Part shown: positions 49,416 through 62,937 of the stretch, in pieces
How the letters are laid out: each line of letters opens with the position of its first letter
Numbering within the stretch: the first letter of the stretch is position 1
NCBI GenBank assembly: GCA_964017145.1
Contig: OZ024847.1
Location: forward strand, 2,604,001-2,668,000
Source: Agrocybe praecox
Lineage: Eukaryota; Basidiomycota; Agaricomycetes; Agaricales; Agrocybaceae
Length of the DNA: 64,000 nucleotides
Direction: 5' to 3'
Notes under the pieces: generated by a model
What the model saw: only the letters and a program-made list of their open reading frames with translations
What the model was told of the DNA's origin: nothing
Database searches by the model: none
Position numbers and translations under genes: made by a program

Positions 49416-52400
49416 TTACTGCGCTTTCGAGTAAATCACATTTTTGTCCTGGTGACCACATGGAAGATTAATGTTTTTGAGAAGGTTCTTCCACGCCCCA
49501 AAGTTTCGCTCCCTTCTCAATCCCACCTCCACAAGATCATCAAGGCTTGGGAATATGAGTTGAAGTCGTTTTCGCAACTTGGTCAGTTCGGTTCTTGCAG
49601 CGATGCCTTCTTCATGTCGGCCTGATGCACACTCTAGGTGACCTAACGCCCACAGTGTTATAGCCAGCTTGATGAACCAGAGATTTCTGGTCTGTGAATG
49701 TTGTCGATAGAATGATCGGACCTTGAGAAGCAGTTTTCGTGCCCGAGAAAGGTCATTGTTGGCGAAGAGACGTATAGCTAGACTGTATTGTACCTGTACG
49801 TAGCATTCCCTCAAGATGGTCAGGGAATTATTCTTCCACCCCCGCCAATCTTGTAGGGCTTTATTTGCAACAGCAAGAGCTTGTTCTTCCTCCTCAGCAT
49901 CGGCAAGAATATCGGACAAAATCCAGAGAGATGGAGATCTGTTCCGATCTTTATCAATGCTGATCGACCGTCGCATGTTGGACACTGCTTGATCGATGCC
50001 GCCACTTGATCGGTAGACAAGTGATGCATTTTGTAAATAACGGGCATACGCCACTTTCTCCTCCAAATCATGTTCGGTGGCAAACGTTTGAACAAAGTCC
50101 TCGATCTTGTCAAGCGCAAGTGGAACTTGTCCCATAATATATAATGTCATGATGGTTTCAGTCTTTGTCCAGAGAAGCTCGGAGGCAACATAATGAGGGT
50201 TCGTGAGGGGTTGTCCAATCTCAATCGCCTTGTCATAGGCAATTAATGCCTTGTTAGGATGACCCTGATAACAAAGAAGTCTGCCAGAAGCTACAAGTAT
50301 GGCGGCATGTAGTGCAGCCAGATCTTTTTCTTCAGCTGGGTGAAAGTCAAACCAGGTGAGAACCTCTTCAATAACAGCGCTGCCTTCTGCAAGTTGGTCA
50401 GAGTCTTCTAGCAGTTCTGCATGCTCCCGGAGGAGACGAATAAGAAACATTTGCTGGTCGGGAAATTGCTTGACCAGTGCCCGAGAATATCGAATGACCT
50501 CTCGGCTCCTTTCCACAGACATGGGTTCCATTTTTTCCCGTGTAGCAATATCCATATTCACTTGAAGGGTTTTCGTGTATTTCTCCACCCAAAAGGAGTT
50601 TTTTTTAATCAAGTCGTTATATAATGACATTGCTTCGTGACCTGCACTGAAGGCCCGTCCATAATCAGCCGCGGAATAAAGTCGACGTGCTAGATTGTTA
50701 ACGCTGGCAGCAAGATATTTAACGTTTTCAGAATCGTGAAATGCTAACATGCGCCAATGGGTGACAGTTGATTCCGCAATTTGTACCGCCTTGAAAGTGT
50801 TTCCTTCATATTCAAAGGCCTGAGAAGTGTACCAATGAACGTCGTACAGATCCCAAACTAATAGCGAAGACCGGTAGGTTGCCAGTAATTGTTCCCCGAC
50901 CACCGTTGCCTCCACGAAACGCATTGAACAGTAAAGAATTTTTATTAGTTGTACGAGTGATTTGGCACGGAGCTGATGATCCTCAATATGTTTATGAACT
51001 ATTTGTTGAAGTTTGAGGCACACCACATATGCCTCCTCAATGCGGTCCAGATCTGATAAAATCTTGGCTTGCCTTGCCAGAGAAAAAGGAAGATTGCGGA
51101 GGACATTTCCGGTGTGTTGAAAGACCATCTCATATTGAGACACTGCCTTTTGTGCGTAGGAAAGAGCTTGGTCGATGGAAATTACGTCACGAATGTCATC
51201 GGATGCGAGAGAGTAACAAAGACCTCCTATTGAATCACTGAAGTGGGGGTAATTGTGCCTCTCCTCCAGTGCATTGTACAGCTCAAACGCCTTTATTCCT
51301 GCGTTTACTAATTCATTTTCTCTACTGGCTGAAGACGGACTGTAATGCAGCTCCTCCATTGCTTCAGCAAAGCTGCAGATTTGGGTCGCTTCCAACGTCA
51401 TAACGGTTAACCCACGCATTTTGTCTATGATGTTTACTTCCATTTGTAACACAGATGTGGATTGTCCCACTAGGCGTTCGTGGCTTTGTGCCGCTTCTTC
51501 TGCATCCCGGATGGCACTTTCCAAATCTCCATTCAGCCGCGCAACATATGAGGAGTGGCAAACCAAACGAGCAAGCTCGATTTGGGCTTCGAAGGTTGGA
51601 TTGGCAGCCACGAGACGACGTCCAAGGGTCACAGCCTCTGTTATTGCTTTGTAGGCTTCGACATAGTCCCCAGTGTCTACATGACTGCACGACATGCAGT
51701 AAAATGCATGAGCAAGGCGAAATCCGTAAACATCACTGTTTGTCTTGCCGAGTGTCCTGTAAAGGTCCACGGCAAACTGCGCTATTGTGAGAGATTCTTG
51801 ATACATCTTGATGGTTGTAAGCTTGGTAAACAAGCGCGACATTGCCGATGCACCGCGCTGGATCGACAATCCATTATTGTCTCGGCCTTGGATGCTATCT
51901 TGTATCTTCACTATGAGGGAGAAGATATTGGATTGTACATCTTCTATTTCCTCCTTGGTAATGGGCGTTAGCACAGTGACAGTCCGAAAAGGTTTCAAAT
52001 GTTCAGTATCCGGCTCTTCAACTGGATATGATCCGCGAGAAGAGAGGGGTTTGAATAAGATGTCGATCTTGCCCACTTGAAGTGTGATATACTCCTTATA
52101 CACAAGGTGATCAGCTAATTTGACATGTGGAGGGAGTTGGGATAATATGACGGGAGTGGAACCCAGGAAGGCCAGGACATTTTCATCCGACACTTGAGGA
52201 AGCGATGATTGGAGTCCAGGGTGAGCAACAGAAGCTCGGAATTCAGTCAGGCTGGCCTCGATTCGGACAGCAGTAGTGTGGGTTTGAACCACAGCGGCTT
52301 GGGTTTGAGCATTGGCGGCTTCAATGCGCAACAAGGAAAACATCTTCACAATTTTAGTCATATCATATCGAACTGCATTTGCCTTATTCTCGCACCATAA

Positions 52401-52926
52401 AGTCGGTACGACATTTATTTGCCCCATCGCGCAAATTCCGAATGGATTCTTCCACGCTATTCCGCTTCCACCATGGACCAACTTTCCGCTTTATCCAGGT
52501 ACGGAGTTCTCCGTCCGAGGCAGCGTGAACTTGTAGTATAGGTATACACTTCTCGTGTACCGTTTCCATTTCCCTGCGGTGTATGTCAATAAAACAGCAC
52601 GATTAGTGATATTAAACACGCACTTCAATAGCCTTAGTACGGCGTCTTGCATATCCGGTGCACTGTCTAGAATTTCTGTATGCGCATCGTAGAATCTCTT
52701 GAGCTCTTGTACAATTCCGAGCGTCTCCGCAGCCAGAGATTCTGCCCTTTGCATATTTCGACCAGGCTAAGAACGAGATAATCAGCTTCAAGACCTTCGC
52801 TTAGTTGCTATGGAGAATTCACACCTTTTTGAACGAGTCATTAAGCTTTCGTGCGAGTTCGATAATGTCCTTGAGAGCTGTTGCAAGCGATACTACGGCT
52901 AGAGTGATAGATAATGGATCTGCCAT
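49416..52926 (-). CDS. Large TPR protein copy 3 (frameshifted tail)
   Basis: Exons 52825-52926, 52624-52766, 52396-52573 and 49416-52343 give 1,116 residues; introns 58, 50 and 52 bp. The N-terminal helical domain and TPR body match copies 2 and 4 (YQGHPNKALIAYDKAIEIG, SDLDRIEEAYVVCLKLQ). Relative to copy 4 there are two extra bases near 49440, so the C-terminal AVISQFANLGLPSDEP segment is read in another frame and the protein ends in IYSKAQ. Otherwise open throughout. Probably functional, since the change affects only the last ~20 residues (inference). Confidence 0.7.
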
Positions 52927-54282
52927 CGTATGTACAGGAATCAAAGAAAAGGATGGAGTTGTTGTTAGGTGAAAAGTTGCTTGAGATTATATGATTTCAC
53001 TGAATATGCATCAGCACTGCAGTTCAGCACCGTCCATCTGTCTGTTATGAATAAGAGCTATTAGAGCGCTCATTCACGATGTTTCCAAAATTAACCTACA
53101 TGTGTACATACAATGTAGCGCGCATTGGCCCTGCAGCTAAATCCATTATGGATGAAGTATCCGTAAACGATGGTGAACACGGTTGGGCAATACAGGCGTC
53201 GAAATGAGAACTCGTAAGTTGTGAAGCAGTTGTGCTCTTGCACGTATGGAGTTAAACCTGCACTGCCTGAGGCTGTGAGAGATATATCAGTCGCACGTCA
53301 TTCAGAACCGTGATGCACAACGTAGTGCAGTCATCCGACACATACAGGAAGAAAGGGAAAAGAAAGAGAATTGTCATTATCGCTAGTGGGAATTTCATCC
53401 TGTGACGTTACTTCAGCTTTCCAGTTTAATCCTCAATTCATTGTGATCCAGATCTCAAGTAGCATTAGGTCATCGCCACCTTGACAAAACTCTCTAACCC
53501 TTGAGAATGGTCTGAGCCTTTTTGCTCAAATATCTCTTGCCATTAAACTCATATGTACAAAGTAGGTTAACAGACGTTTATGTAACGACTTTCTACAGAG
53601 ATGATGGAGCACAAGCGTCAATAAATTCCGGTTCTTATCGTCAAAAATGCGGCAGACGCGATGCTTGGGGTAGCAGCGACAAGGCAAAACCGGTGTCAAA
53701 TTCAGGGAGGGACACCATCAACTTGGAGTACCAAATATGAAGTCGAGCTTACATATGAAAATCCTCCTTCGGTATGATGTCCACGAATTATTTATCAATG
53801 CAACTGAGATTTGAGATAAATGCTACCTTTTCTGATGTCTTCATTTTTTTGAATACTGGGAACGTTGAATGCTAGGTGCTTTGAAAATTTAGTAATGACT
53901 TCAAAAAGCTTGTGTAAAACATGCCGCTTACTTAGCGCTTTCCTTAGTATAGACGCATTCAGATCACCAACGAGGTCGAGGACCGACGACAACTAAAACC
54001 GACGCCACATCGAAATGAAGTTCTCTTTATCCCGGGGTGTGAGGCCAACCAACATAAAAAGGATACCACGGAAGTGGTAGGAGGTGAAGTGTACATTATT
54101 CTGAAGCCAAGGCTTGTATGAAACCGTAATTTGCTCACGTATTGTGTATTTACCTACAGACGCACAGACGTCCATGCTTTCACAGATAGTAGCCTGATTC
54201 TCGATTGTTCAGCGACGAGCAAGCATTGAGGACAAAATACATTATGTACGTGATGTCCAATTACTTCACCCATCCACAGGCG
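52927..54282. other. Conserved upstream region of TPR copy 3 and exon u
   Basis: 52927-53450 repeats the upstream flank of copies 1 and 4. 53795-53992 on the - strand holds the u exon (LDLVGDLNASILRKAL). 54283 starts the leader of W block E. No other gene seen. Confidence 0.4.
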
Positions 54283-54859
54283 TTCAAGATAAGATGAACT
54301 CTATAGAATGGAGAATGGCGAGTAAGAGAGCGCACGGGACAGTTGAGGACAAGTCGAAGTTGGGTGATATGTGTGGCATCGTTCGCAGTGTCAATAACGG
54401 TAGTCGGTAGAGTATACAGTCGACTCTGAGACCCCACCTCCGCCTGGTCGATATTTTGGCGTACTTGTACATCCTTCCAATTTCATACATAGCCGTACAA
54501 CGTAGATAGCAGCCAAGCGGCACGTCCAAGCGTAAAAATAGACTAACATAACAAACACAAGAGAAATGGGGTTCGTGAGTAAAGATACAGGGCGTGCTGA
54601 CTCGAGAAATGGGGCGAGGAGGCAAATAAAGCATTGCAGGCCAAGGGTTCGTTGGGCGGATACCATCGACTCGCAAAAAAATTTGGACCTGAGAGAAAAG
54701 TAAAGCAGATGAAGAGTGACGGTGTGTTCAAAAAATTAGAGCAGGGAAAGACTGAGGTGCGTGAAAGTGAAGAAGAAAAATGCTCGACTTTGACGACGCG
54801 ATGCGTATCGGAAGAAGCCGAATGAAGTCGCGTGACCGTTCCGCGTCGAAGCGATCCAT
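54283..54859. promoter_or_regulatory. W block E: leader and conserved GC-rich motif
   Basis: The leader is a close copy of block A (GCGTTCAAGATAAGATGAAC and GTAGAGTATACAGTCGACTC in both). The motif at 54794-54859 reads GACGCGATGCGTATCGG, AAGAAGCCGAATGAAG, TCGCGTGACCGTTCCGCG, TCGAAGCGATCC. Here ACGCGT has changed to ATGCGT. Confidence 0.6.
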
Positions 54860-57280
54860 TCATTCCCGTCTTGCTTTTTCGCTCTAAATTTCTCCACACA
54901 TTTCTCTCTCGGACCAGGGCACAACTCCCTGCGAAGAAACCACCTCCTTCGATGATGCCAGAATTGCAACCTTTTCTAGGATCAACGCATGATATGCCTT
55001 GCAGAGACGCAGACGAGCTCTCGCTTGCGATATCGCGGCCCAGTCTTTCTCTGAAATGATACCTGCTGGTGAGCTCATATTTACGTCCACTCGTCTTTTC
55101 CGCGTCACTGATGGCTTAGCAGCTTTAGATTCTCCCAAGAACCCCGTACTTGATCTCGAATTTCGAGTCTCCGATCACTACTTCAAGGATGTTCGACATT
55201 CGCGCAGAGAGGCTTACCCACATCGGCCCCTCCATTGAACATGTTGAACTGATGCTGTCCTCTACCTGTGAAGCTCGTAGGACGGTCGAACCTCGCCCAG
55301 TACCTTCGCTCTTTTCTTCTTAATATGCTATCCCACTCACATCTATCCGCCTTTCCAGACCTCCTTATCTTGACGCGTGGGTACCGATGAATAGATGCGT
55401 TGGGTGTGGTTTGCTTCAAGCTAGGTCATCAGACGGTTGGGCTGGATATATGTTGATAACAGCATTGTAAGACATATTCGTTTTGAATCAATATATCCAC
55501 TGATTAATTATTGTCTCTCCAGCTTACTACTTTACTCTCGCAGTTCGATTCATGCTCGTTATTGCAGTATAGTGTATGGCGGTAATTTGGGATCGGGAAA
55601 AGAGAGCATCAAGGACTCTGGATACTTCGGTGCGTCTACCCACCCATTTCACAGAGTTGAACGTGTCTCTAATTTATTTCTATCCATTGCCAGACAGGAC
55701 GCAGAGATTTATATTCTCAGCACCTTTGGGAGCACTCGATACTTCGCTTCATTGTCTCAAGGGATAGGGTCGATGGGAACTCGGGCATGTAATAAGTCGC
55801 GGGCCGTGTAGGTAAGTCTGAATTCTCACTCCTGTACCCTACATTATAGGTTAACGTCTCCAGCTTCTGTAAGAAGGTCGGACGTACCTGCCCACATTGA
55901 CGCCATACACACAACACCTCGCAGCACCGGTCGATACGCACAGAGTTACTTCACCATCACATTGACCTAGTGGAAGCTCGCTCTCGTTTGAAGAAGTTGC
56001 AATCTATATATGAGATCGGGATGCTCAGCAGAGTGTACTTGGGTGAGTGGGTCTCGCGGGCATAAGGAACGAGCCCTGACGTTTTTTCAACAGTGGAAGA
56101 TGATCAATTGTTTTAGATAGACTTTCAACACGTTATCCTCTGTCAAAGTCGGGTCAGGAGGGGACTGTACCGGCAGCGATGTGTCGCTTATAGAACTTGG
56201 GAGGGAAGACGAGACGCCTAGTCGTACACCACTGTGTCGCAACATATCGTGCGTGAAATTGCGAGAGGCTGGATGCTTGGTGGGGTCTTGAGTGTAGCGT
56301 GGGGTGCCGAGATGGAATGCGAGGGTGCTCAAAGCGGGTTGCGCGAACAAGTGATCGCTTGAGGACGCGGAATTGGTTGCAGTGCTTTGAAGCACGAAAT
56401 ACGTATGTTACATATTCCATGATGTACTATCCATTTCAACTTTTCCTTTCAGAGTCCCTCGTTGCGTAACCGTTTTTCGATGGTCATATAAATAATTGCA
56501 TTGTACGTAAAATCCATTCGAGCTCGTATATGTGCTGAATTTTTGTCACCCAAGGTTACTTTACTTCCCAATCTCCATGTATCTTGTCGTTGGCGCAGTA
56601 TGAACGACATTAAATATCAGGGTATATCGTACGTTGCTGGTGAGTTGGCGACGCGTTTTATGTGCCTCGCTGAACTCTTATCCATCGCCAACAGAATACC
56701 TGGAACGTTGATGCTGCTTGGAACATTCTCGTGCAGCTGATCTTTTGACCATATACCACATCTCGGTGACGGTGAGTCATCCAATTGTGCTGATTTGATC
56801 CCGTCGCGCTGATCTACTCCCTCGCGTTAACAGAATGCTGTTTGACATTCAGAACATGTCCCATATCAAGGCTTCGGTTGGGAAATTCGTAAATTGTTTT
56901 TTTTTTCTTTGATAATATATTTGTCTGCGAAAGTTGGCGTCTCTACATTGCCGCCAATTGCACATACAACACTGCCATTTCTCTCATGAATTTCGCTCCC
57001 TCATCAAATCAACTTTTTCAATAGTCGATCATTATGCATCATATACCTCGCTCAACGCCATGTACATACCAGTCGAAGAGGTTATGGCCTATGCCGGTGT
57101 GATGGTATCGGAGCGTCTGAGGACAGGGAGGATGACAGAGAATCGAGAGTCGGCTGCGTGTAAAACTGCTGTCCGCGTTTTGGATGAGAAGTTGATGGTG
57201 AATCTGGTGCGATTGGGCACAGATGAGCCGGGTATCAGGTCTTTTTCTGGGGAAGGCTTATACCATATGATAGTATAGAT
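54860..57280 (+). repeat. W copy E (longest copy)
   Basis: Order of segments: RRRRALACDIAAQSFSEM before GTGAGC (55070); ERLTHIGPSIEHVELMLSST (55200); LGSGKESIKDSGYF before GTGCGT (55630); DAEIYILSTFGSTRYF (55700); ASVRRSDVPAHIDAIHTT; ALTFFQQWKMINCF; HIVREIARGWMLGGV-like stretch near 56250; MNDIKYQGISYVAG (56600); YIPVEEVMAYAGVMVSERL (57065); ESAACKTAVRVLDEKLMVNL (57150). Several predicted exons carry stops, so coding status is uncertain. It converges on TPR copy 4. Confidence 0.5.
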
Positions 57281-58036
57281 TTTTTTCTCGCACTATCGAC
57301 TCTGAGAAACACATAAAAACGTACCTCTTAAGGAGTATGAAGAACATCCCAAGCAGCCTCCCGAAGAATCAACTTACTCTCAGTAATCTGGGCAGTATGT
57401 AGGACTCGCCACAACCCAGATGGTAGAACGCTCGCATTAGAAGGAACGTTGCTGGCCCATTGGCCATGTGCGTAAGTTAATTTCTCCCCTATACCCGACG
57501 TGAATGTTGACCAGTTGATCTCCAAAGGTCATGTTGAACGTCCAGATGTTCGGTACACTACACTTGGGGCCAAGGACTAGCCAGGTATAACCAATCAGCA
57601 ATGCAGCTTTAACGATATTATTGTAGGAGAATCTTCGGTCCTGTTAAACGTGGCTCGGAAGATATGTATTTTGGCGAATAAAGTGATAATTTGTTCCGAC
57701 TCGACGATTTTTAGGCAGATGTAATTCATTGTCGCTGCACACCGTGCTGCTAACTTCTGCGTATAAATCTGATTAAGCTGTTTGGCAATGTCATAGATGA
57801 GTTCTAGCATGGCGCGTCAAAGGCGACTTGCTTCGAGCATGTCCTGCCTCAGTACTTATATCCGCGAAGGATAGAGGCTGGAACAATACTAAATATCAAA
57901 TACAAATTTTGTACTGTACTATAGCTTCTGATATATATATAAAGAGTTCATGTTAACTAATGGAGAGCCAGAAGCAAAACCGTCGGAAGGCCAGAGCAAA
58001 TGAACAATAATATCATTGAAGATAACAAAGTAAAAC
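57281..58036. other. Convergent spacer between W copy E and TPR copy 4
   Basis: No gene. Shares CCAAGGACTAGCCAGGTATA and the ATATATATA stretch with the spacer at 24606-25523. Confidence 0.5.
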
Positions 58037-61000
58037 CTAGTCCGCGAGTCCTATAGGTTCATCCGACGGAAGTCCTAGGTTTGCAAATTGGGATATTACT
58101 GCGCTTTTGAGTATATCGTCTTGGTCTTGGTGCCCGCACATAAGATTGATTTTTGTGAGAAGGTTCTTCCACGCTGCGAAATTTCGTTCCCTTTTCAACC
58201 CCAACTCCACAAGATCATCAAGGCTCGGAAATATGAGGCGCAGGTGTTTGCGTAGGTCAGCGAGTTCGCTCCTGGCGGCGACACCTTCTTCGTGTCGGCC
58301 TGATGCGCACTCTAGGTTTCCTAACGCCCATAGGGTTATAGCCAGTTTGATAAACCAGACATTTCTCGTTTGTGAATGTTGTTGGTAGAATGATCGGACG
58401 TCCAGGAGCTGTTCTCGTGCCTGATCCAGGTCGTTGTTGGCAAAGAGACGTAGGGACAGACTGTATTGAGCTTGTGCATAGTGTTCTTTGTGAATCGTGA
58501 GAGAGGGCTCCTCCAACATCCCACATCGTTGTATTGCCTCGTGTGCAACGGTAAGAGCTTCCTCTTCCTCTCCAGCGTCAGCGAGGAGGTCAGACAAAAT
58601 CCACGAATGTGGAGTTGCTTTATGATTTCCAAGAATGTCAATCGACTGTCGAATGTTGGACAGAGCATCATCGATGCCCCCACTGAGTCGGTAGACAAGT
58701 GATGAATTAATCAAATAACAGGCATACTCCACGTCCTTTAAATCAAGTTCGGCAGCAAACGTAAGACAATCTTCAATCCTGTCGTGCGCAAGTGGAACTT
58801 GTCCCATAATATATAATATCATGAGTGTTTCACTCTTTGCCCAAAAAAGATTGATGGCAACATCATGAGCGTTCGCGAAGGGTTGCCCAATCTCAATTGC
58901 CTTGTCATAAATCTCAATTGCCTTGTCATAGGCAATTAATGCCTTGTTAAGATGACCCTGATCACGAAGAAGTCTGGCAGAAATTAGAAGTATGTAGGTG
59001 TGCAGTGTGGCCGAATCTTCTTCTTCTGCTGGATGAGAGTCAAACCAGGTGATAGCCTCTTCAATAGCGGCACTGCCTTCTGCAAGTTGGTCAGAGCGTT
59101 CCAGCAGCTGTGCGTGAGCATGGATGCAACGAATATGAAATATTTGTTGTTGGGGATATTGTTTGATCAGTGCCCGAGTATATCGAATGACCTCTTGGCT
59201 CCGTTCCACAGACATGATGGGTTCCACCTTTGCCTGTCTAGCAATATTCATATTCAGTAGAAGGGCTGACTTGTAATCCTTCACAAAAAAGGGGTCTTTT
59301 TGAATCAAGCCGCTATATAATATCATTGCTTCGTGACCTGCACTAAAGGCTCGTCCATGCTCAGCCGCGGAACGAAGTTGATCGGCCAAGAATTGAAGAC
59401 TCCTAGCAAGAAATTTAATGTTTTTAGAATTGTGAAATGCTAGTACGCGCCAATAGCTGACAGCTGATTCCGCAATTTTTACTGCCTTGAAGGTATTTTC
59501 TGACCCTGCCAAGGCCCAAGAAGTGTAGATATAGGCGTCATACAGTTCCCAACCTACCAGCGAAGACCGGTAGCTTGCCAGTAATTGTTCTCCGACAACT
59601 GTTGCCTCCACGTAACGCCTTGAATGGTAAAGACTTTGCGTGAGTTGCAGAAGTGATTCGGCACGGAGCTCATGATCCTCAATATGTTTATGAACTATTT
59701 GTTCAAGTTTCTGGCACACCACATATGCCTCCTCAATGCGTTTCAATTTTGATAAAATCTTGGCTTGCCTTGCCAGAGAAAAAGGAAGGTCGGAGGGGAA
59801 GTTTCCGGTCTGCTGAAGGACCTTCTCGTATTGAGACACTGCCTTTTCTGCGTAGAAAAGAGCTTGGTCGATGGAAATTACGTCCCGCATGCCATCGGAT
59901 GCGAGAGAGTAACAAAGAGCTGCTATTGAATGACTGAAATGGGAGGAATTGTGCCTCTCCTCCAGTGCACTATACAGCTCAAGCGCCTTTATTCCTGCGC
60001 TTACTGATTCATGTTTTCTACCGCTTGAAGACAGACTATAATGCAGCTCCGCCATTGCTTTAGCAAATCCGTAGATTCGCGTCGCGTCCAACGTCATATC
60101 GGTTGGTCCACTCATTTTGTTTATGATGTTTAATTCCATTTGTAACACGGATGTGGATTGTCCAACTAGGCGCTCGTGGCTTTGTACTGCTTCTTCTGCA
60201 TCCTGGATAGCGTTTTCCAAATCTCCATTCAGACGTGCAACAAAGGCGGAGTGGCAAACTAAATTGGCCAGCTGGACTTGGGCTTCAAAGATTGGATTGG
60301 CAGCCACGAGACGATGTCCAAGGGTCACAGCCTCTGTTATTGCTTTATAGGCCCGTACAAGGTCCCCGGTATCTACAAGGCTGTCCGCCAGTAGGTAAAG
60401 TGCATGCGCAAGGTAGGGCCCATAAACATCCTCGTTTGTATTGGTGAGTGTCTTATAAATGTCGACTGCAAATCGTGCTATTGTTAAAGATTCTTGATGC
60501 ATGTCGAGGTTACCAAGCCAGCTAGACAACTGCGACATTGCCGATGCACCGCGCTGGATTGACAATCCATTGTGTCTACCTTGAATACTATCTTGTATCT
60601 CCACTATGAGAGCGAAGATATCAGATTGTACGTCTTCTATTTCTTCCTTGGTAACGGGCTTTAGGCACATTACAGTCTCGTATTTTTGCAAATGTATAGT
60701 ATCAGGCTCTTCAATTGGATAGGGTGCTCGAGAAGAGATGGTTTTGAATAGGGTGTCGATCTTGCCCACTTGAAGTGTGATATACTCCTTATACACAAGG
60801 TGCTCGGCTAATTTGACATGTGGAGGGAGTTGGGATAATATAACGGGAGTGGAACCCAGGAAGGCTAGGAAATTATTATCCGACACTCGAGGAAGCGATG
60901 ATTGGAGTCCAGAGTAAGCGAAGCCATGCGTGACAGAAGATCGGAATTCAGTCAGGCTGGCCTCGGTTCGGACAGCAGTGCTGTGGGTTTGAGCATTGGC

Positions 61001-61610
61001 GGCTTCAATGCGCAACAAGGAAAACATCTTCAAAATCCTTGTCAACTCATATCAGATTGAGTATAGCTTATTCTCGTACCATAAAGTTGCTACGACATTT
61101 ATTTGCCCCATCTCGCAGATTCCGAATAGATTCCTCGATGCTATTCCGCTTCCACCATGGTCCAATCTTTTGCTTTATCCAGGTATGCAGGTTTCCGTCC
61201 GAAGCGGTGTAAAGTTGAAGCATAGGTTTACACTTCTCGTGTACCGTTTCCATGTCCCTACAGGAGATGTAAATAAAATTGCCCAGCAAATGATCATAAA
61301 CACTCACTTCAGAAGCCTTAGTACGGCGTGTTGCATATCCGGCGCACTGTCCAGAATCTCTTTATGACCATCATAGAGTCGCTTGAGATCTTGTACGATT
61401 TCGAGCGTCTCTGCAGCCAGGGATTCTACTTTTTTCATATTCCGAGCAGGCTAGGAATGAAATAATCAGCACCAAAGCTTTCTCCCATGTGCGATGATCA
61501 CTTCGCACCTTCTTGAACGAGTCGTAGAGCGTTTGCGCCAGTTCTACAATGTCCTTGAGTGCTGTTGTAAGCGACACTACGGCCAGAGTAATAGATAATG
61601 GGTCTGCCAT
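58037..61610 (-). CDS. Large TPR protein copy 4 (intact)
   Basis: Exons 61509-61610, 61308-61450, 61080-61257 and 58037-61027 give 1,137 residues; introns 58, 50 and 52 bp. It starts MADPLSITLAVVSLTTALKD, the opening typical of N-terminal helical domains in fungal STAND-type proteins. TPR motifs recur over the last ~850 residues (KLKRIEEAYVVCQKLEQIV, RDQGHLNKALIAYDKAIEI). No nucleotide-binding motif seen. A 21-bp tandem duplication has added seven residues (DKAIEIYDKAIEIG). Full-length tail ends SDEPIGLAD. Cytosolic scaffold or sensor role inferred. Confidence 0.8.
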
Positions 61611-62680
61611 TGTATGTAGGAGGGGGTCGTTGTTACTGGGTGAAAGGTCTTCTGGGATTATATGAATTCACTGAATATGCATCAGCACTGCACCGCCCAT
61701 TTGTCTATTATGGGTAAGAGACTATTATTAGAGTACTCATTCGTGATGCAGCTGCCAAAATAACTGTCTGTTTCCATGCCATGTAGCGTATCGGTCATGC
61801 ACCAAATTCCAGTATGGATGAAGTATCCGCAAACGATGGTGGACACAATTGAGCAATACAGGTGTCGAAAGGATAATTTGTAAGTTACGAGGAAGTTGTG
61901 GTCTTGCACGTACAGCCTGAGGCTGTGAGAAATATATCAGTCGCACATATACGTCTTGCAAGGGAAAGCAAAGTGCACTGACGTCATTGTTGATGGGAAA
62001 ATCTCGTAACTTTACTCAACTTGAAAACACCACGCAGACACGATTCATTGAGCGCCTACTCTTCAGCTTTCCGGTTTGCTCCTCAATTCATTATGATCCC
62101 CAAGTTATCACCACCTTTACAAAACTTTCTACCCTAGAATGTTCTGAGCCCCTTTTTTAAACATCTCTCGGTATTGAACTAGAATAATAGATGACGCCTA
62201 ACAGAAACACAAGGATCAATAGAGTCTTGTTCATACCGTCAAAAAATACAAAAGACGCGTCGCTTGGGGTAGCAGCAACAAGGGAAAACCGGTGTCGAAT
62301 TCGAGTGCTACGGATTATCTATGAAAATCCTCTTTGGGCCCGATTTCCACCAGATGCTTTGTTTTTAAAGACGAGTTTGAATGAGCAGGGGGGGGATTGG
62401 AAATTAATTCGAAAATCAGTAGGTTTCAATGCGACTGTGATTTGGGATATATGTTATCTTTTCTGATATGGTTTCATACCTCTTCCATTACTGTGAGCAA
62501 TAGACGGTAGTTGTGGTGCTGTAAAAACAGAGTAGTGACTCAGAAAGCTTAAACAAAACATAAAACTCACTCAACGCTTTCTTTAGCATTAACGCCTTCA
62601 GATCACCACTCTGGTCTAGGACCAATGATAACCAAAACTGACACCAGATCGAAATGAAGTTGATGTATTCGATCTTGCTT
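61611..62680. other. Conserved upstream region of TPR copy 4 and exon u
   Basis: 61611-62140 repeats the upstream flank of copies 1 and 3. 62488-62733 on the - strand holds the u exon with SGDLKALMLKKAL followed by a GTGAGT donor. No other gene seen. Confidence 0.4.
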
Positions 62681-62937
62681 CTGGGATGCGAGCGTGGGGA
62701 TAGTAGGTGAATGCTCGGAGGTGGGTTGTTCATTGATGAGGCGGAGTGGTAATGACTCGAGGAATGGGGGCAGGGAGGCAGATAAAAGCATTGGAGGCCG
62801 AGGGTTCATTATGCAGGTGACAGTAGCTCGCAAAATAGGTCTAAACCAGAGAAAGACGAGATCATTCAGTAGGAAAGAGGTGGTGGTGGTGGTGGAAGGG
62901 AAGAAGAAAAATGTCTCGAATAAGGCTCGGTCTTGGC

